From contig NZ_JAHTMW010000002.1 of the NCBI RefSeq assembly GCF_026236535.1, positions 124,001 to 188,000 of the forward strand: a stretch of 64,000 nt of DNA, given 5' to 3'. The first letter of the stretch is position 1. Each line of letters begins with the position of its first letter. Below, one piece after another: positions 25,894-34,642 of the stretch. This DNA is from Streptomyces sp. SKN60 (lineage in GTDB: Bacteria > Actinomycetota > Actinomycetes > Streptomycetales > Streptomycetaceae). The position numbers and the translations under genes are program-made. The notes under the pieces were generated by a model. It ran no database searches. It worked only from the letters and a program-made list of their open reading frames with translations, and was not told the DNA's origin.

Positions 25894-27546
25894 TCATCGG
25901 GGCCGCCTGGTGAGACGGCGGACACGGCCGGTCGCGTTCCCGATCAGCGCCCGCACCTCGGTGAGCCGCAGCGGCCGGGCGAGCAGCACGAAGACGGCGC
26001 CGATCGCGGCGGCCCCGGCCAGGCCGGCGGGGACGGGTCCGGCCGGGCCGGTCAGATCGGCGGTGAGCAGCCCGAGCCCGGCGGCGGGCACGGCGGCGAC
26101 CAGGAGCCGTACGAGCGCGGCGCCCGCCCCCGTACCCCCGCTCTCCCCCGTACCCCCGGCGCTCGCCACGCCCCGCAGCCTCCTCGACAGCACCCACGCC
26201 GTGACCCCCCAGCCCGCCCACAGCGCGAGCGAGTAGCCGGCCGCCATGCCGGCGACCGCCCAGCGGGCCGGCAGGACGGCGTACGAGACGCCCGCGAGCA
26301 GCGCGTTCAGTCCGGCGATGACCAGGTTGAGCAGGAACGGGGTGCGGGTGTCGCGCAGGGCGTAGAAGGCGCGGGTGCACACGTACTGGCCGGACAGGGC
26401 GATCAGTCCGGGCGCGAGGGCCATCAGGATCCAGGCCATCGAGCGGACCGCGCCCGCGTCCGTGACGCCGTACTGGAAGACCGTCGCGAGCACCGGCACG
26501 GCGAGCGCGAACAGGGCGCAGGCGGCGGGGACGACGGCCGCGGCGGTGGTCCGCTGCGCGGAGGCGACGTCGCGGCGCACGGCGGCGAGGTCGCCGTCGG
26601 CCGCCGCGCCGCTCATCCGCGGCATCAGGGCGGTGACGAGGGCGACGGTGACGATGCCGTGCGGGACGGCCCACAGCAGATAGGCGTTGTTGTACGCGCT
26701 GAGTCCGGCGCCCTCGGCGCGCTGGCCGGCCGCGGTGGCGACCTTCGTCGTCACCCAGTACGCGGCCTGGTTGGTGAGCACGAGCAGCACCAGCCAGCCG
26801 GCCGCGCGCAGCGGCGCGGCGAGTCCGCTGCCGCGCCAGTCGAGGCGGGGCCGCCAGCGGAAGCCGGCGGCGCGCAGCGAGGGCACGAGGGCGAGGGCCT
26901 GGACGGCGATGCCGGCGGTGGTGCCCCAGCCGAGCAGCGCGGTCTCGCCGGCGGTCAGCTCGCCGCCGTCCGACACGACGAGGAAGAGGGCGAACACGCC
27001 GATGACGACGACGTTGTTGAGGACCGGCGTCCACATCATGGCGCCGAACCGACCGCGGGCGTTGAGGACTTGGCCGAGCAGGGTGAAGAGTCCCAGGAAG
27101 AGGATCTGCGGGAGACAGGAGCGGGCGAAGGCGATGGTGGTGTCGCGCTGCGCGCCGGTGTAGTCGGTGTAGCCGTCGACGATCGCGGGCGCGGCGAGCA
27201 CGGCGACCGCCGTGAGCACGGTGAGGGCGAGCACGCAGACGGTGAGCAGCCGGTCGGTGTAGGCGACGCCGCCGTCCTCGTGCTCCTTCGCGGCCTTGAC
27301 CAGCTCGGGCACGAACACGGCGTTGAGGGCGCCGCCGAGGAGCAGCATGTAGACGATGGTGGGGACCGAGTTGCCCACCGCGTAGCCGTCGGCGACGAAG
27401 CCGGTGCCGATGGCCGCCGCGACGACCGCGGACCGTACGAAGCCGGTGGCGCGGGAGACCAGCGAGCCGGCCGCCATGAGCGCGCCGCTGCGCGCCACGG
27501 ACGGCGCCTTCGTGGACCCGGTGCCCTCGGTGACGACAGCCGTCAT
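25894..27546 (-). CDS. murJ: MurJ-like lipid II flippase (MviN family), 550 aa
   Basis: A MOP-superfamily membrane protein with about 14 helices that flips peptidoglycan precursors across the membrane. Family blocks: GSLVSRATGFVRSAVVAAAIG near residue 27, GNSVPTIVYMLLLGGALNAVFVPELVKA near 60, the Arg-bearing SCLPQILFLGLFTLLGQVLNARGRFGAMMWTPVLNN, and FYALRDTRTPFLLNLVIAGLN. Length fits the canonical bacterial MurJ; it lacks the C-terminal kinase-like and extracellular domains seen in the main mycobacterial protein, and Streptomyces usually have another MurJ elsewhere, so this may be a paralogue. Its ATG overlaps the stop of the FemABX gene by 4 bases. Confidence 0.88.
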   Translation of the reverse strand: MTAVVTEGTGSTKAPSVARSGALMAAGSLVSRATGFVRSAVVAAAIGTGFVADGYAVGNSVPTIVYMLLLGGALNAVFVPELVKAAKEHEDGGVAYTDRLLTVCVLALTVLTAVAVLAAPAIVDGYTDYTGAQRDTTIAFARSCLPQILFLGLFTLLGQVLNARGRFGAMMWTPVLNNVVVIGVFALFLVVSDGGELTAGETALLGWGTTAGIAVQALALVPSLRAAGFRWRPRLDWRGSGLAAPLRAAGWLVLLVLTNQAAYWVTTKVATAAGQRAEGAGLSAYNNAYLLWAVPHGIVTVALVTALMPRMSGAAADGDLAAVRRDVASAQRTTAAAVVPAACALFALAVPVLATVFQYGVTDAGAVRSMAWILMALAPGLIALSGQYVCTRAFYALRDTRTPFLLNLVIAGLNALLAGVSYAVLPARWAVAGMAAGYSLALWAGWGVTAWVLSRRLRGVASAGGTGESGGTGAGAALVRLLVAAVPAAGLGLLTADLTGPAGPVPAGLAGAAAIGAVFVLLARPLRLTEVRALIGNATGRVRRLTRRPR

Positions 27547-28736
27547 CGGCGGGCCAGATACGCCTGGAAGGCGCGGTACAGCGTGTGGTTGGTCGTGCCG
27601 GGCATCGGTGTCTCCCACTCCCCCAGGGTCTCGACGACCTGGCCGCCGGTGCCGAGCTTCCAGCGCAGGAGTCCGTGGGCGCGGTCGTCCGGGTCGAGGG
27701 TGGAGGGTACCCCGCGCAGGTCGTAGACGTCGGCGCCGAGCGCGTGGGCGTCGAGCATCATGCGCCACTGCAGGGCGTTGGAGGGGCGGACCTCGCGGCG
27801 GTGGTCGGCGGAGGCGCCGGTCTGGTACCAGACCCGCCGGCCGACCGTGATCATGGTGTGGGCGGCCAGGATCTCGCCCTCGTGCCGGGCGAGATAGAGC
27901 TTCATGCGCCCCGGCTCCTCGGCGTTGAGGACGGCGTACTGCCGCTCGTAGTACGCCAGGGAGCGCCCGAGCCGGAAGCCGTCGCGCTCCTCCGTGATGC
28001 GCAGCAGGCGATGGAACTCGGGCAGGTCGGCCGCCGAGCCGACGACGACCTCGACGCCGCTCTTGCGTGCCTTGCGGATGTTGCGCCGCCACTCCTGGTT
28101 GAGGCCGTTCCACAGGTCGTCGGAGCTGCGGCCGGTCAGCGGCACCTGGTAGACGTGCCGGGGCTGGGCGTCGGCGCCGTCCTGGGAGTCGCCGCCGCAC
28201 TTGCGCCAGCCGCGGGCGCGCAGGCGTTCGGCGACGGCCGAGCCGAGCGGGTCGACCTCGCTGGCGAGGACGTCGCCGAGGCGCCGGCCGGGGCCGGTGT
28301 GCGCCTTGAGGGTGGCGGCGGTCCAGCGCCGGTAGTCGGGCCCGGGCCCGATGCGTACGGCGAAGGCGCCGGAGGCCCGCAGATGCTTCAGGAGGGGGTC
28401 GAGCCAGCCGTCGATGTCGGGGTCGGCCCAGTCGGCGACCGGCCCCTCGGGGAGGTAGGCGAAGTACTTGCGGGTGCCGGGGAAGGGGCGCAGGAGCACC
28501 AGGGCGACCCCGGTGAGTTCGCCCGACGCGGGCCCCCAGCCGACGAGTTGGTGCGACCAGCCCTCCTTCACCTGGGCCCAGGCGGGGAGTTGCAGGAAGC
28601 TGGGTCCGTCGGGGCCGGTGGAGCGGGTGGCGAGGAACGCGCGGTACGCCTCCGGTGTGACCGGTCCGAGCCGCGGCGGCACGGCGGCGTGGGCGGGCAC
28701 GGGCGCGGGTGCGGGCGTCACGAGCAGCGCTGACAC
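27543..28736 (-). CDS. femX: FemABX-family lipid II aminoacyl transferase, 397 aa
   Basis: A non-ribosomal peptidyl transferase that uses aminoacyl-tRNA to attach an amino acid to the peptidoglycan stem, giving the cross-bridge (glycine in Streptomyces). Two GNAT-like halves are visible: SFLQLPAWAQVKEGWSHQLVGWG in the first, and LWNGLNQEWRRNIRKARKSGVEV with the second half ending LLRWKLGTGGQVVETLGEWETPM. Length is right for the family. The GTG at 28736 is chosen because AAGGAGG lies 9 bases upstream; longer forms would extend through non-homologous sequence. It is translationally coupled to murJ and divergent from the L,D-transpeptidase gene at 28958. The gene symbol follows the Streptomyces FemX family and is a family-level name. 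Confidence 0.87.
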   Translation of the reverse strand: MSALLVTPAPAPVPAHAAVPPRLGPVTPEAYRAFLATRSTGPDGPSFLQLPAWAQVKEGWSHQLVGWGPASGELTGVALVLLRPFPGTRKYFAYLPEGPVADWADPDIDGWLDPLLKHLRASGAFAVRIGPGPDYRRWTAATLKAHTGPGRRLGDVLASEVDPLGSAVAERLRARGWRKCGGDSQDGADAQPRHVYQVPLTGRSSDDLWNGLNQEWRRNIRKARKSGVEVVVGSAADLPEFHRLLRITEERDGFRLGRSLAYYERQYAVLNAEEPGRMKLYLARHEGEILAAHTMITVGRRVWYQTGASADHRREVRPSNALQWRMMLDAHALGADVYDLRGVPSTLDPDDRAHGLLRWKLGTGGQVVETLGEWETPMPGTTNHTLYRAFQAYLARR

Positions 28737-28957
28737 AACGGGGAGCCTCCTTGTTCCGCCCCGTTCGGGTGGGGCGCACAGCAGGCTCACAGCCGGTGTT
28801 GACCGGTCCGCGCGAGGAATGTGACCGGACGATGACCGTTTTTCTGCAGCCGTCGTCACATGGGCCCGGGGCGGGGCGGAGGGTGCGCGGGGCGGCCTAC
28901 AGTCCGACGCATCCCACCTTTTGTCCGTCTCTCCCGGATCTCCCGGAGGTCTGCCCC

Positions 28958-30136
28958 GTGCTGCGCTCCCGCATACGCGTCCCCCTGCTCCTGCTCTCGG
29001 CCGTGGCCCTGACCGCCTGCTCGGCGGCGACGGCGGACGACTCCTCGCCCAAGGGCGGCGGCTCCGCCCCGGCGGACGGGGCGCCCGCGAAGGTGACCGT
29101 CGTCCCGCCGGCCGCCGGGAAGCCGGTCACCGTGACGGCGAGCGGCGGCTCGCTCGCCGAGGTGAAGGTCGTCGACACGAAGGGCGGCGTCCTGGTGGGC
29201 CGTACCGGCACGGGCGGCGCCTCCTGGACCTCCGACCGCAAGGCCGCGCCCGGCACCTCGTACACCGTCGAGATCACCGCGCGGGGCAGCGGCGGCAAGG
29301 AGACCACCTCCCGCTCGACCTTCTCCACGCCCGAGGCGGGCACGGTCAACAAGCTGAGCCTGGCGCCGGGGAAGGACACCACCGTGGGCGTCGCGCAGCC
29401 GCTGTCGATCGTGTTCGACCGGCCGGTGGCCAACAAGGCCGACGTGGAACGCCAGTTGAAGGTCACCACCTCCAACGGCACCGAGGGCTCCTGGGGCTGG
29501 GTCACGGACTACTCGGGCAAGGACCGCGCCGACTGGCGGCCCAAGGAGTACTGGAAGCCCGGCACGAAGGTCACCCTGGACGCGACCCTCAACGGCACCG
29601 ACTCGGGGAAGGCCGGCGGCTGGTTCGTACGGGACTACCGCACCGGCTTCACCGTCGACGCGGCCGCCCGGGTGGTCAAGGTCGACCTCGACCGCCACCA
29701 GCTCACCGTGGTCCGCGACGGCAAGGCCGTCACCACCATCCCGGTCTCCGGCGGCACGCCCGGCGGCGACAAGCGGTCCTGGCGGGGCACGGCCGTCCTG
29801 ATGGCGAAGGAGGGCACGATCAGGATGAACTCGGAGACGGTCGGCCTCGGCGACGCGTACAACAAGATGGTCGACTACTCGATGCGGCTGACCTGGTCGG
29901 GGATGTACGCGCACGCGGCGCCGTGGAACGCCGCGTACTTCGGGCGCGCGAACAAGAGTTCCGGCTGCATCGGCATGAGCACCGAACAGGCCTCGTCCCT
30001 GTTCGCGGCGCTCCGCCCCGGCGACCCCTTCGAGATCACCGGCGCGGAGACCAAGGGCGTGGTGGAGGAGGGCAACGGCTACGGCGACTGGAACCTGAGC
30101 TGGGAGCAGTGGCAGAAGAAGAGCGCCCTGCGCTGA
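28958..30136 (+). CDS. L,D-transpeptidase lipoprotein (Ig-like domains plus YkuD), 392 aa
   Basis: A cell-wall cross-linking enzyme making 3-3 bonds in peptidoglycan. The lipobox LLLLSAVALTACSAATADD puts the lipidated Cys near residue 21. Two Ig-like domains follow (VTVTASGGSLAEVKVVD and LAPGKDTTVGVAQPLSIVFDRPV, the second typical of Ldt enzymes), then the YkuD domain starting ARVVKVDLDRHQLTVVRDGK near residue 235. Catalytic residues are His319 (YAHAAPWN) and Cys337 in KSSGCIGMS. The GTG at 28958 follows GGAGG at 8 bases. It is divergent from the femX-murJ operon and could be co-regulated. It converges with the pirin gene with only 3 bp between. Confidence 0.93.
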   Translation: MLRSRIRVPLLLLSAVALTACSAATADDSSPKGGGSAPADGAPAKVTVVPPAAGKPVTVTASGGSLAEVKVVDTKGGVLVGRTGTGGASWTSDRKAAPGTSYTVEITARGSGGKETTSRSTFSTPEAGTVNKLSLAPGKDTTVGVAQPLSIVFDRPVANKADVERQLKVTTSNGTEGSWGWVTDYSGKDRADWRPKEYWKPGTKVTLDATLNGTDSGKAGGWFVRDYRTGFTVDAAARVVKVDLDRHQLTVVRDGKAVTTIPVSGGTPGGDKRSWRGTAVLMAKEGTIRMNSETVGLGDAYNKMVDYSMRLTWSGMYAHAAPWNAAYFGRANKSSGCIGMSTEQASSLFAALRPGDPFEITGAETKGVVEEGNGYGDWNLSWEQWQKKSALR

Positions 30137-30139
30137 TCG

Positions 30140-30808
30140 CTAACGCGGGGCGGTCTCCGTCATCTCCCACACCAGGACCTCCGCGTCCGCCGTCGCGAGC
30201 AGCGCGAGGCCCTGCTCGGCGGTGGTGCGGGCCGCGTCGCCCGGGGCCAGTTCCTCGCCCGAGAGGCGTACGGTGCCGCGCACCACGTGCACGTAGAGGT
30301 GGTCGGCGTCCGGGAGCGCGGTGCGCTCGCCCTGTTCGAGCCGGCGGACGTGGAGCATCGCGCCCGCCTCCGGGAGGGCGTACGGGGTGGCGTCGGCGAT
30401 GCCGCGGACGATCTCGTACGACGGCTCGCCGCCCGGGTCGAGCGGCGCCAGCCACATCTGCACGAAGACCAGCGGGTCGGGGCCGTCGTTGCGCTCCACG
30501 TGCCGGACCCCGGAGGCCGAGCCGAGCCGCTGGACGTCGCCGGGGCGTACGACGGTGGCGTGGCCGGCCGAGTCGCGGTGGGTCAGCTCGCCCTCGACGA
30601 CCCAGGTGACGATCTCGGTGTGGCTGTGCGGGTGCTCGTCGAAGCCCGCGCCGGGCGCGAGCCGCTCCTCGTTGCAGGCGAGCAGCGCGCCGAAGCGCAG
30701 GTTGTCGGGCTCGTAGAAACGCCCGAAGGAGAAGGCGTGCCGGGTCTCGATCCCGGCCTCCGGGTCACCGCCGGGGTACCGCTCCCCGCCGCGCTGGATG
30801 CGTATCAC
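30140..30808 (-). CDS. Pirin-family cupin protein, 222 aa
   Basis: A two-cupin metal protein. The pirin N-domain is clear: RHAFSFGRFYEPDNLRFGALLACNEERLAPGAGFDEHPHSHTEIVTWVVEGELTHRDSAG. The metal ligands are His59, His61 and probably the Glu of HTE and His in HVERN. Known pirins act as quercetinases, as redox-sensing co-regulators, or (in Streptomyces) as modulators of central carbon and fatty acid oxidation. The GTG at 30808 lies 6 bases after the -10 TACCGT (30815-30820), so a leaderless mRNA is likely. The promoter lies in four tandem 14-bp repeats. Its neighbour on the other side is fasR. Confidence 0.9.
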   Translation of the reverse strand: MIRIQRGGERYPGGDPEAGIETRHAFSFGRFYEPDNLRFGALLACNEERLAPGAGFDEHPHSHTEIVTWVVEGELTHRDSAGHATVVRPGDVQRLGSASGVRHVERNDGPDPLVFVQMWLAPLDPGGEPSYEIVRGIADATPYALPEAGAMLHVRRLEQGERTALPDADHLYVHVVRGTVRLSGEELAPGDAARTTAEQGLALLATADAEVLVWEMTETAPR

Positions 30809-30864
30809 GGGATCACGGTAGCGGGATCAGGGTGGCGGGATCAGGGTGGCGGGACCACGGTGGC
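30809..30864. repeat. Four tandem 14-bp repeats carrying the pirin promoter
   Basis: Units at 30809, 30823, 30837 and 30851, consensus GGGATCAGGGTGGC. In minus orientation the unit nearest the gene contains the -10 TACCGT; the other units carry CACCCT or CACCGT at that position. Confidence 0.85.
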
Positions 30865-30983
30865 GGCGCCGGGGTCCGGCGGGCAGCCCGCTCGGCCCCA
30901 CTCGGCCCCGAATCCGCACGCCGTTCGGGCGCGAGCCGCCCCGACCCGACACGTGGCCGTCCCGATAAGGCAGTCTTGTCCCC

Positions 30984-32165
30984 GTGTCTGAACCCGTGAA
31001 CGCCGCTCACCCGCATGCCGCGACCCTGAAGCGCCTGGAGCAGTCCTCCGGGCGGCTCTCCGCCAGCGCCATTGCCCGCATGGACGAGACGCTGCCGTGG
31101 TACCGGGCGATGCCGCCCGAGAACCGGTCGTGGATCGGTCTGGTCGCGCAGGCCGGCATCGCCGCGTTCACCGAATGGTTCCGGCACCCGGAGACGCCGC
31201 AGGCGATCTCCACCGATGTCTTCGGCACCGCGCCGCGCGAGCTGACCCGGGCGATCACGCTGCGCCAGACCGTCGAGATGGTGCGCACCACCATCGAGGT
31301 CATGGAGTCGGCGATCGAGGAGGTCGCCGCGCCCGGCGACGAGAGCGTGCTGCGCGAGGCGCTGCTCGTCTACGCCCGGGAGATCGCCTTCGCCACCGCC
31401 CAGGTGTACGCGCAGGCCGCCGAGGCCCGGGGCGCCTGGGACGCGCGCCTGGAGTCCCTGGTCGTGAACGCGGTGCTCTCCGGCGAGGCCGACGAGGGCG
31501 CCGTGTCCCGGGCCGCCGCGCTCGGCTGGAACTCGCCGGAGAACGTGTGCGTGGTGCTCGGCACCGCGCCCGACGGCGACAGCGAACTGACCGTGGAGGC
31601 GATCCGGCGGGCCGCCCGGCACGCCAAGCTGCAGGTCCTCACCGGTGTCCTCGGCGACCGTCTGGTCGTCATCGCGGGCGGCAACGATAATCCGCTCGCC
31701 GTGGCGAAGGCCCTGATCGGGCCCTACGCGGCCGGACCGGTGGTGGCCGGCCCCGTGGTGCCCGACCTGCTCGCCGCGACCCGCTCCGCCCAGGCTGCCG
31801 CGGCCGGCCTGAAGGCCTGCTCGGCCTGGCAGGACGCGCCCCGCCCCGTACTCGCGGACGATCTCCTGCCGGAGCGCGCGATCGCCTCCGACCCTTCGGC
31901 GCGCGAGCAGCTGGTGGAGGAGATCTACAGACCGCTGGAGGAAGCGGGCTCGGCGCTCCTGGAGACGCTCAGTGTCTATCTGGAGCAGGCGAGCAGTCTG
32001 GAGGGCGCGGCGCGGATGCTCTTCGTCCATCCGAACACCGTGCGCTACCGGCTCCGACGTGTGACCGACGTCACCGGCTGGTCGCCGTCCGACGTCCGCT
32101 CGGCCTTCACCCTGCGGATCGCCCTCATTCTCGGGCGCTTGGCCGACGCGGAGACGCAGTCCTAG
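30984..32165 (+). CDS. fasR: FasR, PucR/CdaR-type regulator of the fatty acid synthase operon, 393 aa
   Basis: The transcriptional activator described in Streptomyces coelicolor for the downstream fabD-fabH-acpP-fabF operon; identification here rests on position and family. The N-terminal two-thirds is a mixed domain with a GGDEF-like fold in this family. The C-terminal PucR helix-turn-helix is clear: LLETLSVYLEQASSLEGAARMLFVHPNTVRYRLRRVTDVTGW. The GTG at 30984 follows a CAGTCT -10-like element by 7 bases, without a ribosome site. It ends 89 bp before fabD on the same strand. A TTGT-N9-ACAA inverted repeat lies directly after its stop codon. Confidence 0.88.
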   Translation: MSEPVNAAHPHAATLKRLEQSSGRLSASAIARMDETLPWYRAMPPENRSWIGLVAQAGIAAFTEWFRHPETPQAISTDVFGTAPRELTRAITLRQTVEMVRTTIEVMESAIEEVAAPGDESVLREALLVYAREIAFATAQVYAQAAEARGAWDARLESLVVNAVLSGEADEGAVSRAAALGWNSPENVCVVLGTAPDGDSELTVEAIRRAARHAKLQVLTGVLGDRLVVIAGGNDNPLAVAKALIGPYAAGPVVAGPVVPDLLAATRSAQAAAAGLKACSAWQDAPRPVLADDLLPERAIASDPSAREQLVEEIYRPLEEAGSALLETLSVYLEQASSLEGAARMLFVHPNTVRYRLRRVTDVTGWSPSDVRSAFTLRIALILGRLADAETQS

Positions 32166-32170
32166 ACTTT

Positions 32171-32187
32171 TGTCGAACACCAACAAT
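32171..32187. promoter_or_regulatory. Candidate FasR site upstream of fabD
   Basis: TTGT-(9)-ACAA at 32171-32174 and 32184-32187, within a short AT-rich patch between fasR and fabD. The only other obvious elements here are T/C-rich. Binding by FasR is inferred from position. Confidence 0.45.
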
Positions 32188-32254
32188 TCCCCCGACGGTT
32201 CTTCGTCCTTGTCCCCACGGGCGTCCGGGACCGTCCCCAAGAGAGAGTGTGAGG

Positions 32255-33187
32255 GTGCTCGTACTCGTCGCTCCCGGCCAAGGCGCTCAGACGCCCGGCT
32301 TCCTGACTCCCTGGCTCGACCTCCCCGGTGCCGCCGACCGCGTCGCCGCGTGGTCCGACGCCATCGGGCTCGACCTTGCCCACTACGGCACGAAGGCGGA
32401 CGCGGACGAGATCCGCGACACCGCCGTGGCGCAGCCACTGCTGGTGGCCGCGGGTCTGCTGTCCGCCGCCGCCCTCGGTGAGGGCATCGACCTGAAGCCC
32501 GGCGCGGTCGCCGGTCACAGCGTCGGCGAGCTCACCGCGGCCGCGTTCGCGGGCGTCCTCGACGACACCGCCGCGCTGCGTCTGGTCCGCACCCGCGGTC
32601 TGGCGATGGCCGAGGCCGCCGCCGTCACCGAGACCGGCATGTCGGCGCTGCTCGGCGGCGAGCCCGAGGTGGTCGTCCCCCACCTCGAGAAGCTCGGCCT
32701 GACCCCGGCGAACGTGAACGGCGCCGGCCAGATCGTCGCCGCCGGCACCATGGAGCAGCTGGCCGCCCTCGCCGAGGACAAGCCCGAGGGCGTCCGCCGG
32801 GTGATGCCGCTGAAGGTCGCCGGCGCGTTCCACACGCACCACATGGCCCCGGCGGTCGCGAAGCTGGAGCAGGCCGCCGCGGAGCTGTCCCCGGCCGACC
32901 CGGCCGTGCGCTACGTCTCCAACAAGGACGGCAAGGTCGTGACCGGCGGCGGCGAGATCATCGCCCGCCTGGTCGGCCAGGTCGCCAACCCGGTCCGCTG
33001 GGACCTGTGCATGGAGACCTTCCAGGCACTCGGCGCGACCGCCCTGATCGAGGTGTGCCCCGGCGGCACCCTCACCGGCATCGCGAAGCGCGCCCTGCCC
33101 GGTGTCCGCACCGTGGCGCTCAAGACCCCGGATGACCTCGACGCGGCCCGCACGCTCGTCGCCGAGACGGCCACGGCTACGGCCTGA
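32255..33187 (+). CDS. fabD: Malonyl-CoA:ACP transacylase, 310 aa
   Basis: Loads malonyl groups from CoA onto the acyl carrier protein encoded at 34298. The nucleophile Ser89 lies in VAGHSVGELTAAAFAG and the catalytic His in GAFHTHHMAPA. The glutamine motif VLVAPGQGAQ opens the protein. The conserved Arg is in LRLVRTRGLAMAEA. Two in-frame GTG codons compete: 32249 and 32255. I prefer 32255, giving MLVLVAPGQGAQTPG, the usual N-terminus; 32249 adds two residues. First gene of the fabD-fabH-acpP-fabF operon, 18 bp before fabH. Confidence 0.95.
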   Translation: MLVLVAPGQGAQTPGFLTPWLDLPGAADRVAAWSDAIGLDLAHYGTKADADEIRDTAVAQPLLVAAGLLSAAALGEGIDLKPGAVAGHSVGELTAAAFAGVLDDTAALRLVRTRGLAMAEAAAVTETGMSALLGGEPEVVVPHLEKLGLTPANVNGAGQIVAAGTMEQLAALAEDKPEGVRRVMPLKVAGAFHTHHMAPAVAKLEQAAAELSPADPAVRYVSNKDGKVVTGGGEIIARLVGQVANPVRWDLCMETFQALGATALIEVCPGGTLTGIAKRALPGVRTVALKTPDDLDAARTLVAETATATA

Positions 33188-33205
33188 CAAGGAGTGTCGA
33201 GAAGC

Positions 33206-34237
33206 ATGGCGAAGATCAAGCCCAGCAAGGGCCACCCCTACGCGCGCATCATGGGCGTCGGCGGCTACCGCCCGACCCGTGTGGTGCCCAACGAGGTGAT
33301 CCTCGAGAAGATCGACTCGTCCGACGAGTGGATCCGCTCGCGCTCCGGCATCGCGACCCGTCACTGGGCGTCCCCCGAGGAGACCGTCACCGCGATGTCG
33401 GTGGAGGCCGCGGGCAAGGCCGTCGCCGACGCCGGGATCACCCCCGAGCAGATCGGCGCGGTCATCGTCTCGACGGTGTCGCACTTCAAGCAGACCCCGG
33501 CCGTGGCCACCGAGATCGCCGACAAGGTCGGCGCCGGCAAGCCCGCCGCCTTCGACATCTCCGCCGGCTGCGCGGGCTTCGGCTACGGCCTCACCCTCGC
33601 CAAGGGCATGATCGTCGAGGGTTCGGCCGAGTACGTCCTCGTGATCGGCGTCGAGCGGCTGAGCGACCTGACGGATCTGGAGGACCGTGCGACGGCCTTC
33701 CTGTTCGGCGACGGCGCCGGCGCGGTCATCGTCGGCCCGTCCGACGAGCCGCACATCGGCCCCACCGTGTGGGGTTCGGAGGGCGACAAGGCCGAGACGA
33801 TCAAGCAGACCGTGCCGTGGAACGAGTTCCAGGTCGGCGACGTGTCGAAGCTGCCCCTCAACGAAGCGGGCGAGATCAAGTTCCCCGCCATCACGCAGGA
33901 GGGCCAGGCGGTCTTCCGCTGGGCCGTCTTCGAGATGGCGAAGGTCGCCCAGCAGGCGCTGGACGCCGCCGGCATCTCGGCGGACGACCTGGACGTCTTC
34001 ATCCCGCACCAGGCCAACATGCGGATCATCGACTCGATGGTGAAGACCCTCAAGCTGCCGGAGCACGTCACGGTCGCCCGTGACATCGAGACCACCGGCA
34101 ACACCTCGGCCGCCTCGATCCCGCTCGCGATGGAGCGGCTCCTGGCGACCGGCAAGGCCAAGAGCGGCGACACGGCGCTCATCATCGGCTTCGGGGCGGG
34201 TCTCGTCTTCGCCGCGACGGTCGTTACTCTCCCCTAG
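33206..34237 (+). CDS. fabH: Beta-ketoacyl-ACP synthase III, 343 aa
   Basis: Starts fatty acid synthesis by condensing an acyl-CoA primer (branched or acetyl) with malonyl-ACP. The catalytic triad is complete: Cys122 (FDISAGCAGFGYG), His268 (IPHQANMRI) and Asn299 (TTGNTSAAS). The ATG at 33206 follows AAGGAG at 11 bases; a GTG at 33194 is too close to that site. It is in the operon between fabD and acpP. Streptomyces FabH accepts branched primers, which sets the iso/anteiso fatty acid pattern; that is family knowledge. Confidence 0.96.
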   Translation: MAKIKPSKGHPYARIMGVGGYRPTRVVPNEVILEKIDSSDEWIRSRSGIATRHWASPEETVTAMSVEAAGKAVADAGITPEQIGAVIVSTVSHFKQTPAVATEIADKVGAGKPAAFDISAGCAGFGYGLTLAKGMIVEGSAEYVLVIGVERLSDLTDLEDRATAFLFGDGAGAVIVGPSDEPHIGPTVWGSEGDKAETIKQTVPWNEFQVGDVSKLPLNEAGEIKFPAITQEGQAVFRWAVFEMAKVAQQALDAAGISADDLDVFIPHQANMRIIDSMVKTLKLPEHVTVARDIETTGNTSAASIPLAMERLLATGKAKSGDTALIIGFGAGLVFAATVVTLP

Positions 34238-34297
34238 GCACTCCGGATCTTCCGGAAGCCGATTTTCCTCAGTACAGACACAAGAAGGAGCGCCACC

Positions 34298-34546
34298 ATG
34301 GCCGCCACCGAGAAGGAGATCGTCGACGGTCTCGCCGAGATCGTGAACGAGATCGCCGGCATCCCGGTCGAGGACGTCGAGCTCGACAAGTCCTTCACCG
34401 ACGACCTGGACGTCGACTCCCTGTCCATGGTCGAGGTCGTCGTCGCCGCCGAAGAGCGCTTCGACGTCAAGATCCCCGACGAGGACGTCAAGAACCTCAA
34501 GACGGTCGGCGACGCGACCAGCTACATCCTCAAGCACCAGGCCTGA
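34298..34546 (+). CDS. acpP: Acyl carrier protein, 82 aa
   Basis: Carries growing acyl chains on a phosphopantetheine arm attached to Ser41 in DLDVDSLSMVEVVV. Acidic, 82 residues, all-helical, with no extra domains; this is the fatty acid type, not a polyketide one. Start with GGAGCG upstream. It lies 60 bp after fabH and 96 bp before fabF in the operon. Confidence 0.97.
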   Translation: MAATEKEIVDGLAEIVNEIAGIPVEDVELDKSFTDDLDVDSLSMVEVVVAAEERFDVKIPDEDVKNLKTVGDATSYILKHQA

Positions 34547-34642
34547 TTCGGGGCCCGGCCGGACCCCGGTCCGGCTGAACCGGTTCGCCACCCGGCGGTG
34601 GCGCCGTTTTTCGACCATCACACACATGGAGAAAGAATTCCT

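Noticed and set aside
25894-28779. A single 961-residue protein fusing the FemABX region to MurJ
   Set aside because: The N-terminal half of that frame is the out-of-frame shadow of femX. The real arrangement is two genes overlapping by 4 bases at 27543-27546.
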